Assembly: GCA_036346255.1 (NCBI GenBank)
Contig: CM070623.1
Span: forward strand, 3,886,407 to 3,950,406
Source: Ampelocalamus luodianensis
Taxonomy: Eukaryota; Streptophyta; Magnoliopsida; Poales; Poaceae
Direction of reading: 5' to 3'
Length of the DNA stretch: 64,000 nucleotides
Shown here: piece by piece, positions 9,428 through 20,322 of the stretch
Position numbering within the stretch: the first letter of the stretch is position 1
How the letters are laid out: each line of letters starts with the position of its first letter
Notes under the pieces: model-generated
Database searches by the model: none
What the model was told of the DNA's origin: nothing
The model's input: only the letters and a program-made list of their open reading frames with translations
Position numbers and translations under genes: made by a program

Positions 9428-10320
9428 TTTGAACTATTTTGTGGGTACAACTTGGTATTCGGTATGAACGGGTGTTCATGCATTTTATTGTATCAAAGTG
9501 GGCTGCCACTTTGGTGTTTGTTTGATCCATTTGTTATTCAATTTATTACCGTATCACATGCTTTACTTCTACTTCAAATCTATTTTTAAAATGGCAATTG
9601 ATAAACTAGTATGTGTAGGTTGAAAATTGTTGCATCTTTTCGCAAAACTAAACCCCTATGTGCCATCCTTTGGAACAACCTCTAGCATAACTAATTTTTA
9701 TTTGTGTAAGACTTGCGAGTACATTTGTACTTAACCTGGTTGCTGTAAATTCAGGTGAGGAAGACTACGAGCCCGATGAGCTCGTTAGTGTCGATTTAGA
9801 CAACACTAACGAGTAGTGCTATTATTTAACTCCCAGTCGGTTGCCGATGGGTGATGGGCATACCATGCTGGACTTTTGGTTTATTTACTTTGTTTTCGCT
9901 GCTACTTTATGATCTTGTTTAAATTTGACCGGTCGGCCACTTGTAACAGTTGTAGACTTGAAGAACTACTATGATGTATGTCTTTTGAGCCATTAATGTA
10001 TGAATGTTGTATGGATGTGATCAATGTTGTATGTGAGTTTGGGCATGTTGGTCACTGATCTTGGGAGTCAACATGATCTCATGCTCGCTGTTCATGGATT
10101 CCATTTTAACTCACTAAGTGTGGTCTTTGATTGCTCAGAGAACCAATAATTATGCAGTGCTTGCAGAGGAGCGGTACGTTTGATCACCGGGACTCTAGTT
10201 TTAGTAAAGACCTCTCACTTAGTTGGAGCTAACTTAGAATCCATTTACTTGAGGCCCAGAGTTATTCCCATAAGACCAGGAAGGCATCAGTCTTATGGGA
10301 ATAACCCGGGGATCCTCACA
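9428..10320 (+). repeat. LTR 3' part, same family as gypsy-F LTR
   Basis: It is similar in reverse complement to 55427-56340, sharing ACATGCTTTACTTCTACTTC and CGGTCGGCCACTTGT. It ends CCTCACA at 10320, as an LTR should. The upstream half of the LTR is missing and no primer site follows. Confidence 0.7.
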
Positions 10321-10661
10321 TCGAGAGACCATCAAAGTAACTTTTCAAATCACCTCGCCCCTTCCGTCATCTCACCCATATGGGGTTACGCTTATACGTT
10401 GTGCGGGATGTTCACCACAATGACTAGCGTAGCTAGCCCCGTCCACAACGACTAGCGCAGCTGGCAACTTCACCTTATCACGGTGTCACTTTCAAGCCGG
10501 AACACATGCGCCGCTTGTACTGCCCTGATCCTCTCAAGCGAGATGACTTTCAAGGTTCGATAACTTTACTAAGCTAAGTTGCATTTTGCAAACTTGTGGT
10601 TGTACATGTTTTACGATGGGAGGTCATCATTGGATTAAGTCCTTAATGCCATCTGGACGGT
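10321..10661. other. Unassigned noncoding sequence
   Basis: This lies between the LTR tail and the dispersed repeat. It includes a short internal duplication (GACTAGCGTAGCTAG and GACTAGCGCAGCTGG). No gene or known repeat was recognised. Confidence 0.5.
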
Positions 10662-10941
10662 TCATTCCACATACCCATTATTCTCGTGCTACATCCACAC
10701 CGACCAACATACCATTCGCCCATATGTGGTATAGCAGTTTGGTGTTTTGAGGAGGAAACCCAATTTATCTCAAATACTATAGTCATGTACCTCCCATAAC
10801 TGCCCCAAATCATTTTTTTTGTTTTTAAGAGATGATGATCAGGGCATTTTAATGCCCCGGTACTTAAGCAAGACTAGCATATCACTTAAGTACAACTTAT
10901 AACTAGTATAGTTACCACATAGTTACTATGGTGATATGAAA
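10662..10941. repeat. Dispersed repeat, copy 2
   Basis: Second copy of the 1240-1525 repeat in direct orientation, differing by scattered substitutions. It runs straight into the right inverted-repeat arm. Confidence 0.7.
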
Positions 10942-11045
10942 TATGCCACTCCTCATTACACTAAGGAGTGGCATATTTCAAAGAAAAAACTGAGGAGTAG
11001 CATATTTCAAAATCACAAACTAAGGAGTTGCATATTTCAAAATTC
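10936..11045 (-). repeat. Right inverted-repeat arm
   Basis: Reverse complement of 9231-9338 with few differences. Confidence 0.8.
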
Positions 11046-11269
11046 CCCAAAGATTACAAGTCCATAACACATGACAATTCCACATTGACATCAAAATAAG
11101 ATATTACAAGTCCATAACACATGGCAAGTCCACATTGACATGTCTCATGTTATGGAATAAATTAAAATAGAATAAATTCTTAATTAAAATATAGACCTTT
11201 ATGATGATCGATGCTCATATAGCTAGCTTCCTCACTAGGTTCTTCCTCGAGCCTGATGCCGTCTCCGAA

Positions 11270-12753
11270 AGGAGGTAAATCGACAAATTGATTATACTCC
11301 TCCTCATCCACGACATTCTCAACTTCGACAATCCATCTTTTTCCATGAAGAACTATGTGATGGTTCTTATTTGGCAGGTCCGTTACATAAAAAACTTGAA
11401 CAACTTGCTTAGCGAGTACGAATGGTTCATCATTGTATCCGACACGTTTGAGGTCTACAATAGTGATGCCTTACTTATCGACCTTCACACCATGCAGAAG
11501 TTTAACCCAATGACATCGAACCAGGGGGATCTTGAAAAGTACGTAGTCGAGCTCCCAAATCTCCTCTACGAACCCATAGTTGGAGTTCAACCCACATGGC
11601 CTGGCAGTATTGAACTGCTTATGAAACACATCTATGCTGACACTGCTGTTCTGGACTGTGCTCTTCCTATCCTGAGCTATCGTATAAAATGTGTACCCAT
11701 ATATGTCGTATCCTTGCCATGTCACAATTGTAAATTTTGGCGCTTTTGCTAACCATAGCAGCGTATCATCACTTGATGACCTCCTAGTGAATCGTACCTT
11801 TAACAATTTATTGAACAGACGGTTGTGCTCTCTTGTGATCCAAATCTCCAACCAGTCTGGATTCTATTGGCGTACCATGTCTTTGTGCTCGTCGATTTAC
11901 GGGGACACTTGGATCATGTGTTGCAAGACCGTAAAATGGGCTTGAGCATACGTATCCAGATCGAGAGTGATTGATTTCCTTCCGATGGTCTCGATACCCT
12001 CCAGTCTCTCCTCATGACGAGATAGAGGCACACCTATTGATTCCACCTGAGCTATGTAGTCAACGCAGAACTCAATGACCTCTTCGGTTTCATAACCTTC
12101 GATGATGCTGCCCTTCGGTTGAGATCAATTTCATACATAGGACTTGAGAATTCCCATGTACATCTTGAACGGGTACATATGACGTAGGAACACAGGGCCG
12201 CATATCTTTATCTCTTTTCACAAGGTGAACAATAGAATGGACCATGATATCGAAAAATGATGGAGGGAAATACATCTCAAGATGACATAGAGTTGTCACC
12301 ACCTTAGCCTGCAGAGCATCTAGTCCTTAGGGATCGATGACCTTCTAAGCAATTGAGTTAAAGAAATAATACAACCTCAAGATTGCCACTCAGATCTTGT
12401 TCGACAAGACACTCCTAACTGCAACAGGAAGCATTTGTGTCATCAGCATGTGACAATCATAAGACTTCATACCAATTAATTTTAAATCTTCCATAGAAAC
12501 AAGTTTCTTAATGTTAGCTGAGTAACCGGGTGGAACTTTCATGCCATGCAAGCTTTGGCACAGTTAATTTCTCTTGGCCTTGGACAGAGTGTAGCAAGCT
12601 AGCTGGGGGAAGGTACGTTCGTCCTTTATCGGTCTCTTTCGGTGCTAACTCGATCCTTATGTTCATATCAACCAAGTCACGCCATGCGTTAACACCATCC
12701 TTTGTTTTGCCACTAATGTTCAGTAAGAGACCAATCAAGCTATCACATACATT
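11270..12753 (-). pseudogene. CACTA-A TNP2 transposase, C-terminal part
   Basis: On the minus strand from 12753, the frame VCDSLIGLLLNISGKTKDG continues a TNP2 (Transposase_21) domain whose earlier part lies at 47335-48119. It is followed by a DUF4218 block (MVTTLCHLEMYFPPSFFDIM near 12290) and a DUF4216 block near 11850-11480 (FTIVTWQGYDIYGYTFYT, YGFVEEIWELDY). In intact elements this protein cuts and joins CACTA ends. The copy is broken by several stops, including TAG at 12345-12347 and a TAA just upstream in the DP-GLDAL phrase; the second CACTA copy (43.9-46.2 kb) has Gln and Glu at those positions. The exact 3' end near 11270 is uncertain. Confidence 0.8.
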
Positions 12754-12770
12754 CACTACTACAGAAAAGG
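12754..12770 (+). repeat. CACTA-B left terminal inverted repeat
   Basis: CACTACTACAGAAAAGG; preceded by the target duplication ATT. Confidence 0.85.
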
Positions 12771-12772
12771 TC

Positions 12773-13066
12773 TTCACAGACGGTTCAAAAACGTCATCAC
12801 AGACGGTTTCGTGAGCCGTCTGAGTCTATGGGTCAGTGATGACATGAGTCATCACAGACGGTTCTATATAAAACCCGTCTGTGAGAGTCTACTATCACAG
12901 ACGGTTTGTAGATGAAACTGTCTGTGATATCTAATGCATCACAGACGGTTTGTCGATTAAACCGTCTGTGAGAGATGATGCGTCACAGACGATTTGTAGA
13001 TTAAATCGTCTGTGAGAGTTGATGCATCACAGACGGTATGTCCTAAGGAACCGTCTGTGATATTAT
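12773..13066. repeat. CACTA-B left subterminal repeat array
   Basis: About ten alternating CACAGACGGTTT and ACCGTCTGTGA motifs, many arranged as 35-40-bp hairpins. The array and the next 200 bp are also similar to 42267-42620. Confidence 0.85.
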
Positions 13067-13519
13067 TTTGTATTGACAAATCTATTTCCCTTTATTGGCT
13101 AACCTTAGGAAATACTAGCTATGACCTCTGAAACAAGCTGAAACACAACAAGTTGTATACATCCAATTCACATTCATTTCAAAAACAAGCACATCCAATT
13201 CACATTCATTTCAGAAACAAGCACATCCAATTCACAAATCAATTAACTAAAATTAACCATTCATGTACATTTACACACATGTACGGTTAAGTTCAATATC
13301 TTATCCCAATCAAGTTCAATCTACATTGTGGAACTTCCCATTTGGATTTATAACCTCACGGTTCAAGAATACCACAAGGTGTGCTTGAATTTTTATGAGC
13401 TGGCTCTGTTCCAACGCAGTTTCCACGATGGTCGCTACCTGTCGCTACGAAGATTAAAGCTGTGTATATATAAATTGATAAGTATGAAATAATTATTGTA
13501 AGATTGACAAACTTGAGGA
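13067..13519. other. CACTA-B 3' noncoding region
   Basis: AT-rich, with a short tandem repeat CACATCCAATTCACATTCAT (13160-13230) that also occurs near 42580. No gene is seen. Confidence 0.5.
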
Positions 13520-14540
13520 TCATTGGTTATCGCAGAACCGACGAGTAGTTCCATGTTGTGGCAAACATAGAATCCACAGAGGTTGTAGGCTGGCTGCTGC
13601 TGGTGGCACTACAAAAATAGAATTGGTTGGTTCGAGAGGCATTACTATGAAGTGTTATATAGGATTAATGTGTACTAGGAATACCAGGAAATTTAGATCG
13701 TGTCACAACGTCCCTCCCTTGCATATCCCTCCTTTTGGATAGTACATCTTGAACAACCTACGTGATTCCAAAAACTTAGCCTTAACCATTGCAAAGGAAG
13801 GAAAGACTGTACAATAGAGTTATCTATGGAGGAAATGTGTTTACCTATTGATTAATTCTCGGATAACTGTGAAGTTGTGTGTGGCCCTCTTTAGGGAATC
13901 TAGGTATATTACCAAGTTCCGTTTTGGTATAATTACAATTAGAATCCAGCGGAACCTACACAGGTATGTTGCCATGGTCATTAAACCTAAGTTGGTGTTG
14001 CTTATAAAGTACAAATCAACAAGTATAGCTACTAGTGTAGCACTTACTCCTGGTTGTAGGGCAAAAGTACTAATTGCTTGTTGCGGTGAGTTAGCAATGA
14101 GTCCACCACGTAATCCTCGACGAATTGTGCATTCTCCTTGATGGTTTGCTCGCAGACCACATGTGGGTCGAGGAAACCTACCGGTGAATGCCTTACTTCG
14201 GCTTCAGAAATCATGTATCTATATATATACACAAAAGCAAGGAGTTATATATAACATTTATCGGTATTACACGAACATTGACCGTGATTGTACACACTTA
14301 CAGTGTCCAGCATTGCATGAGTGAGACATCGAAGGAGTCGAGGTTGAAGAGATTGAACATGTCGTCGAACATCACCATGAAGACACAGTCTAGAGCCTCG
14401 TGGTTAAAATGATCCTTCTTGAACTTGACGGTGACACCCAAGCATCGTTGTTCATCCGTCTTGTTGGCCTGTTCCATGTACCATGTGTGCAATCTCGTGT
14501 AAGCCAATCCTATGGTAGGGCTGTCTAACCTCTCGACCAA
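13520..14540 (-). pseudogene. CACTA-B second gene, C-terminal Ulp1/C48 protease-like region
   Basis: Exons on the minus strand: 14540-14302 (LHTWYMEQANKT, then FDDMFNLFNLDSFD), 14218-14048 (MISEAEVRHSPVGFLDPH to LVLLPYNQE), 13955-13845 (FRWILIVIIPK to IYLDSL), and a last exon near 13590-13520 (QQPAYNLCGFYVCHNMELLV). Introns 14219-14301 and 13956-14047 have GT...AG ends and restore the frame; the joined NQE-FRW is in phase. Ulp1-type cysteine proteases cleave SUMO and use His-Trp, Asp and Cys. Here the Cys (CGFYVC) and Asp (YLDSL) are present, but the His before Trp is Arg (codon at 13949-13951), so catalysis is unlikely. Ulp1-like domains are known in some plant CACTA and Mutator elements. 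Confidence 0.7.
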
Positions 14541-14548
14541 TGGCTCAC

Positions 14549-15844
14549 CTACACGAATTTCTGGGCCAATGTCAAGAAGGGTATATCAGAATAGGAGTAG
14601 ACCGTCTTCGATTTGCCCTTGCTGCCTCGCTTTGTATAGGTCGACTTCACGAGAGTCGACCGAGCATGAGGTGTAGATGCACTTAATGCACCGGACCCTT
14701 GCCGCCTGGCGGTCGGCCGGTCAGATACTTCTGTGAAGTTGACACCGGTGTAGGTAGCTCGAGGCAGATGTCTCTCTTGGGCCACTGGATGAATGCTCCA
14801 ATGGCTTGCCCTAAAGTCACGACGTCGTCGTTTGGGGGCTTCTCTAGCTGGACGACCTCGAAATTGGCATAAACACCATCCACATTCACTTTTGCGAAAC
14901 CCGACGCTATATTTACACCGTGCAGCAAGGCCCCGACACCAGATGGATACGCCTGGCCCCAAGCAGCATCCAGGGCAATGGAGCCACATCTCATTTGGAG
15001 CTTGCACTTCGTAGCGCCCTACATAATGATACAAAACTAGCTACTCCAACAGGCCTATCAATGGATCGAGCATTCCAGGGATAATAATTATTACCAGGAT
15101 GTCATCAACAGAAAAATATGTTATCGATTTCTAAGTTATGGTTGGATGCGCAGCTACTCGGACGTTTGGGGGCTAGCTAGCACGAGAGCGCGGGGCTTCC
15201 AACTGATTTGTGAGGGATGCACGAATCTCCTCTCGTATGACATCCCACATCTCTTCTCTAAGGGATGCACGAATCTCCTCTCGTATCTCTGCTTTGCGCT
15301 CGGCTTTGGCTCTCTTCCTACTCCAGTACGTCTCGGAGTCCTTTGAGAATCCTTTGTTCCAATGCCTCTCGTGCGACCCAGATGCTCCTTGTTTCCCAAG
15401 GCTGCGGAGAGTATATCTCTCTCCCTGTCTACCTGGAATGAGCCTTGGAAAGATTGTGCAGTACTCAGCTCTTCCTGCAAGAGCCCGACATGTTATTTCA
15501 CTTCCTATGAAGTTATCGAGTAATTACAAACTAGGTAGTTCTATATCTTACCAAGCGCCGTAACACTTCCACGTCTACGGGGTTTGGAAAGGAGACGACC
15601 CTCGAAGACGAGGTAGATAACCTCACCCTTAGCCTCTGTTGGGAACGCTCATCAGTGATCTTGGCAAATGGTGGGGACGCGTCCAATTGGCGTGCACGCT
15701 CGTTCTGATCCCTCCATTGTGCAATTTTACCCACATACCCAGCGGTGCCGAGTCTGTGGGGGTGCGTGTTTTTTGCCTGGAGGGCCCTGTGTGCCTCACT
15801 TTTAGTCCTAAAATCATTTGTCTTCTTCTTCGCCACAAAGTCTT
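14549..15844 (-). pseudogene. CACTA-B second gene, middle region
   Basis: Three blocks read on the minus strand. The block 15844-15540 includes FVAKKKTNDFRTKSEAHRAL and GTAGYVGKIAQWRDQNERAR, the conserved C-terminal signature of plant Transposase_24/En-Spm proteins. The block 15480-15150 is a repetitive basic region with two copies of YERRFVHP, from a 40-bp tandem duplication at 15205-15285. The block 15020-14683 holds GQAYPSGVGALLHGVNI and VTLGQAIGAFIQWPKRDI, a motif seen in CACTA proteins between Transposase_24 and Ulp1. The gene is split at 15844 by gypsy-C, and the preceding exon lies at 41039-41490. Frame shifts between blocks are partly introns and partly damage. Confidence 0.65.
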
Positions 15845-18800
15845 TGTAACATCCCAATTTTCAGAGCCTAAAAAAAAATCTTTTAAATAGTTAGTAGGAA
15901 GAAAATTCACCATTTGGATTTTATTTGAATTTAATTTCAAAAGCTTAATATTGGACTTTACAATCAAAAACATTTAATGTGAATAATCCCAACATGAACA
16001 ATAGCCAAAACTATTTTATTTGGGTTCTATGTGCTCAGATATATTTTCTAGATTTTTCTAGAATTTTTCTGAGTTCATTTGCTAATTTCTATTGCCTATT
16101 TGAATTTCTGGTATTTTCTAAATTTGAAAAACTAATTAAAATCTCGGAAATCTTCTTGGGCCGAATCTCTCCGGCCCAACTTCTATTCCGCTCAGCCACG
16201 CCTCGGCCAGTAAATGTCGCGTGTGCCGCCTCCCAGCGACAGTGGACCCGCTGTCGCCCTCTCTCTCTCTCTCTCTCTCCGCGCGCCCGCTCACTCTCCG
16301 CCGTTGGATCAAGCTTGGACGGCTAGATGCGCGTGAGGTAACCAGACGGTCCGAATGATTCTTTGATTGTGGACCGTTGGATCAAGATCGGGCGCTCAGA
16401 TCAAATCGGCCGCGCGCGCGCTCCGCCCCACTCGCTGACAGGTGGGCCCGCCAAGGTCGTCGTCTCCGTCTCGGTTTCTTCCTCGCGCACGGCCGCCCGC
16501 GTCCGCCATGCTTCCAAGCTCCAAGCTCCGTCCGACAAGACACGTTTCCAAATAAAACCTTTCTAGAAAACGCGTAGAATCTTATCCCCTATCTCCCCGC
16601 ATCTTCTCGGATCAGAATCAGATCTCGTTTTCGTTTCTATCTCCAATTTCTCTCGCAACCGTCTCGGACTCTTTTTAGGGTTCATCGCCGCACGCCGCCC
16701 TAGCCCCTCCCGGCCCCTATAAAAGGCACCCCCGGGATCGCATTGACGTCCGCACCAGAACCCCTCAATCCATTGCACCACTTAAGACCTAGCGCCGCCG
16801 CAATCTGAGTTCTAGGGTTTTTGCCGCCGTTCTGTTCTTCGCCTTTTGCGCCGCCGTCGGTGCCGCCGCGTCGTCGCCGAGTGTACCACCGAGATTAGTG
16901 ACGCCAGGGCTACCTTAGGAACCGCTTCGCGTCGCCAAAACCTCGCCGGAACTCCGTCCGGCAAAGCGAAGCCCTCGCCGCTCAACCTCGCCGCCGGCCG
17001 TCTCGTCGACCTCGACCACCGGAGTTGGTCTAGCGAGTTCGCAATAGCCGTGGCTACACGTTGGTACCACTCACTCCGCCGGCGAGCATGCGTCGCCGGC
17101 GACCATCGGGTCGAGCGCCGTTGTCGGCATGGACAATGTGGCCGTCCACGTCAGCGCCAGCATCAGCCCCGCGCCTGCGTGTCGTCCGACGTGGCGCCGC
17201 ATCGCCCGATCGGCGCCACGCGTGCGCCCGCGGCGATCACGGACCCGAGTCCGAGGCTCGGTGGACCTAGTCCACCGTGAGCCTAGCCTCTGACATGTGG
17301 GTCCCACATGTCAGAGATTTCTTTTATTATTTCTTTTTCTGAAATTCCTCCGCTGACGTCAGCTTGCGCAATAATCTGATTTTCCTTTAGGAAAATAATT
17401 CGGGAAATTCATGAAATACTGATTTTCAGCATTTTATGTATTTTCAATCTTCCAAAGGCCATAACTTTTGCATCCTAGCTCCGATTGAGCCCATTCAAAT
17501 TTCTAAATTTTTCTAAATTCGAGATCTATCTAATTATTATTTTTATTTAATTTTTGGAGTTTGTTTTGCCTCTATTATTTATTGGTTTTGTTTGTTTCGC
17601 TTCGTTTGTGCGTAGACGTCGATACTTCGGGGGTTTTCGTCGAAGGAGGCTTCAACCAAGTTCAAGACCAGTACATAGACCTATTCCAAGGCAAGTCATA
17701 CCTTTGATCATATTGAATCCCAGTTTTCCTAAATTATGTTGTGTTGAATTATTGCATTTATTTTAATTATGTGTTTAACTACTTTTGGGCTAGTTATTGA
17801 TCCAAATTGTTATGTCCACTTTGCCTACTTGTATACCTTAATCTTTGTCGCCCTAGATTGATTTATTACTTAGTTGGTATTAGCATATTGCCAACATGGT
17901 GGGTTAGAACGACTAGAATTGCTTAGCCATGCTACGAGTCATCATCTCATGTGAGTGCAAGTATGAAATTGACTAAGTGATTATGGAACCGTGTGATAAA
18001 GCGTGTGTCTTTGTGTGCTATTACTCGTGATGGCATGTGTTGCACTAAACCAACTGGGTGGTAAAAGATTTAGACTGAGGCAAGTGGTGGATACTGTGTG
18101 AACCGGTGGCTTTGTGATTGGGATTTATCTGTGTGGTTTAGTTAGAAAAACTGGAAGTCTTGCCTTGGTCAATTAAGGACTTAACTTTGTGCGTCATCGA
18201 ACTGAGCTATACTGTACGACCACATGTCTGGTGACAGGCCTAACTTAGTAGGTTACGGAGTTTCAACAGGTGGATAGGTTAAGCTTTGTGATATGGGACT
18301 GTGTGAATAAGAACGTCAATGTTGAGACGAAGTTGCCGAACTGTTTTGTTACGATTAGTGCTAGCTACACTAGTTGTATCGTGTGGGTAAAGTGTACAAA
18401 CCTCTGCAGAGTGTTAATCAATCTATTCGAATAGCCGCGTCCTCGGTTATGGACAACGCTCGGGGATTTCACATGAGGGGTAGTGTTCATAAAACTTTGG
18501 GTTTGGGACAGCTGTGTGATCTCAATCATATGGCTATGTGAATCAATCTGATTAGCTTTGTGCCTTTGTGAAAAGAACTGTTAAATTATTATTGTCTATT
18601 TGTTTTGAAGTATGCTTTCAATCTATTATTTGTATTCAATTGCAAATGTTGCATTTCTGCAAAATAACCACAGAAGCCATTCCTTTGGAATAAGCCTGCA
18701 TCTATATATTGCGTTACGTGGTATGATTTGCGAAGTACGGTTGTGTACTCACGCTTGTTGTAAAACTTGCGTCCAAACCTCTGAAGTGGAGGAGTCTTTG

Positions 18801-19111
18801 CTCGCTCGAGGAGGAGTTTGTGGAAGAAGGTTGATCGCTAGGTCATCGATCCCATCGGTTGCTCGTGGTGTCTTGATTGGAGTTGCGAGTTTATTTCGTT
18901 CATTGCAAGATTTCTTTAGTGTTAGCCCCGTGGCTTAATAAGTTGTAACCCCGACCTTAAGGTCAAAACTCTAAGTTGTTACTCGAACTATTCGTTTATG
19001 TTATATTTCGCTTGTGTGGATTGATATTCACCTATGTTATCGCTGTGTGCACTAGCGTGATCTGGACTAGTGCGAGAATACACGAGGGTCACTGCATTTT
19101 GGGTCCCGGCA
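15845..19111 (+). repeat. Gypsy-C 5' LTR
   Basis: It starts TGTAACATCCC and ends GGGTCCCGGCA; about 3.27 kb. It has an AT-rich head, a GC-rich promoter block (16160-17280) and an AT-rich tail. It is nearly identical to the 3' LTR in the AT-rich parts, while many small differences cluster in the GC-rich block. Open frames inside (for example 16846-17280) lie in the GC-rich block, are not preserved in the other LTR and are not genes. Confidence 0.9.
16718..16724 (+). promoter_or_regulatory. TATA box, gypsy-C 5' LTR
   Basis: TATAAAA in CCCCTATAAAAGGCACC, conserved in the 3' LTR. Confidence 0.75.
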
Positions 19112-19115
19112 GAGG

Positions 19116-19127
19116 TGGTATCGAGCC
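19116..19127 (+). other. Gypsy-C primer binding site
   Basis: TGGTATCGAGCC lies four bases after the LTR. It is the initiator-Met primer site with CAG read as CG (compare 5156). Confidence 0.8.
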
Positions 19128-19320
19128 ATCTTGACTGTAGGTCTTGACCTTAGTTAGATCGGCCGTTTTAGTGAGTCCAAACTATTTTCTAAAAGAAAAC
19201 TAACTTGCAAGAGTAACCTATTGCTTAACTCCTCTCATGTCTCTCTAGACTCATCTATTGCTAAGAATTTCCCCTCCTCCGCTGCTTTTAAGTTGTTCTT
19301 ACCTCTCTGTCTTTTGGACA

Positions 19321-20064
19321 GATGCCTCGCCTCTGCATCTATGGTGGCGTTGTGGAGGTTACGCCACCAACTTTGGAAGCTTCGCAGTACTTGGAGGTTT
19401 GACCGTCCGTTGTACCGAGGCAACAACCGGATGGTGGATGGACATAAGCGGGCACGATCTGTCGCTTGACGATCTACGCCAGATGAACACCAAGGCAAGC
19501 CACCGGCTGAACATCTCCGTCGTGAGGATCACTTGGAGTGAAGGAATACAGAATCGCCGCGCTGGCCATGCTTCGGATCTGCCACATCTACATGCGAGAA
19601 TTGCAAGGAACCATCTTCCGCTACCACCCAGCAGACGCCGCCGTGGAGCTACTCGCACACTATCCATCCACGGAGGGAGAAGAAGATGCCACATGGTACA
19701 CCTCGCCCGCACGTCGTCGCCAAGAGGAATCCATGGAGATGATGGTGCCGATCTAGATGGTGCCTACAAGAGCCGCACAAGTCAAGAGAAGATCGCCATC
19801 CCGAAGAGATACCGGACGCCCACCACCAAAGCGTACTCAAGAAGAGGAAGAAGATCTAGAAGAACATGAAGAATCGAGGAAGATCCGGAGGAGGTGGAGC
19901 GAGAACCTGAGGAGCTCGTCGCGCCATCGACGCTGTTCTGTGCACCGCCTACGGGCACCGGGATCATTTGCGAAGATGCAAAGCCGCAGTTCAAGGTCTA
20001 CAAGCAGTGTGAGCACACCGTGGTTGTGGAGGTTACCTCGCCGATCGAGTTCGCTAAGGCCTAG
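19321..20064 (+). pseudogene. Gypsy-C ORF upstream of gag, unrecognised
   Basis: Between the PBS and gag lies a coding-like stretch. It starts at ATG 19321 (MPRLCIYGGVVEVTPP), continues in another frame as GLTVRCTEATTGWWMDISGH with DLSLDDLRQM, then as YRIAALAMLRICHIYMREL with TIFRYHPADAAVELLAHYPS and TWYTSPARRRQEESMEM, then an acidic/basic linker, and ends DAKPQFKVYKQCEHTVVVEV...EFAKA-TAG at 20062-20064. At least two frame shifts interrupt it. Composition and amino-acid patterns look protein-coding, and it ends about 260 bp before gag. I do not recognise the family. Extra ORFs before gag are known in Ogre/Tat-type gypsy elements, but this pol is chromovirus-like. Promoter-distal position within the same transcript suggests co-expression with gag. 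Confidence 0.45.
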
Positions 20065-20322
20065 GTTCGCAGCTGAGGCTTAGTGTGTTAAGCCGCGTCG
20101 CCTAAGTTTAGTTGTGTCGCCCTTCAGGCGTTAGATTGTGTGCTTAGGTTCGCTATTTTCTTTGAGTGTGAGTATGAGCCGCAAAGGCCCTTAGGAATCT
20201 GTTGCAAGCCATACTAAGTTCTTAAGTAATAAAGTTGCTTTTGTTCTCTCGATTTGTTGTTGGGTTTAACCAATCCCCACTTAGTTCTTAACTCACCCCA
20301 TGCTTGCTACCTTATCTAACCC

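Larger units (their letters stand above)
9196..11048. mobile_element. Mutator-like inverted-repeat insertion in CACTA-A
   Basis: The arms are 9231-9338 and 10936-11045, about 108 bp in inverted orientation, built from TTTGAAATATGCCACTCCTC units; the left arm has one extra unit at 9199-9230. The ten bases AAAGATTACA precede the left end (9186-9195) and follow the right end (11049-11058), as expected for a 9-10-bp Mutator-type target duplication. The host is itself tandemly repeated there, so the duplication could be a coincidence. No transposase is seen inside. The interior holds a CACTA end, an LTR tail and a dispersed repeat. Confidence 0.5.

Noticed and set aside
11288..11752. 154-residue plus-strand ORF
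   Set aside because: Antisense shadow of the DUF4216 block of TNP2, which reads convincingly on the minus strand.
16846..17307. 144-residue ORF in gypsy-C LTR
   Set aside because: The frame is not conserved in the second LTR at 38768-39293, where differences are indels unrelated to codons.
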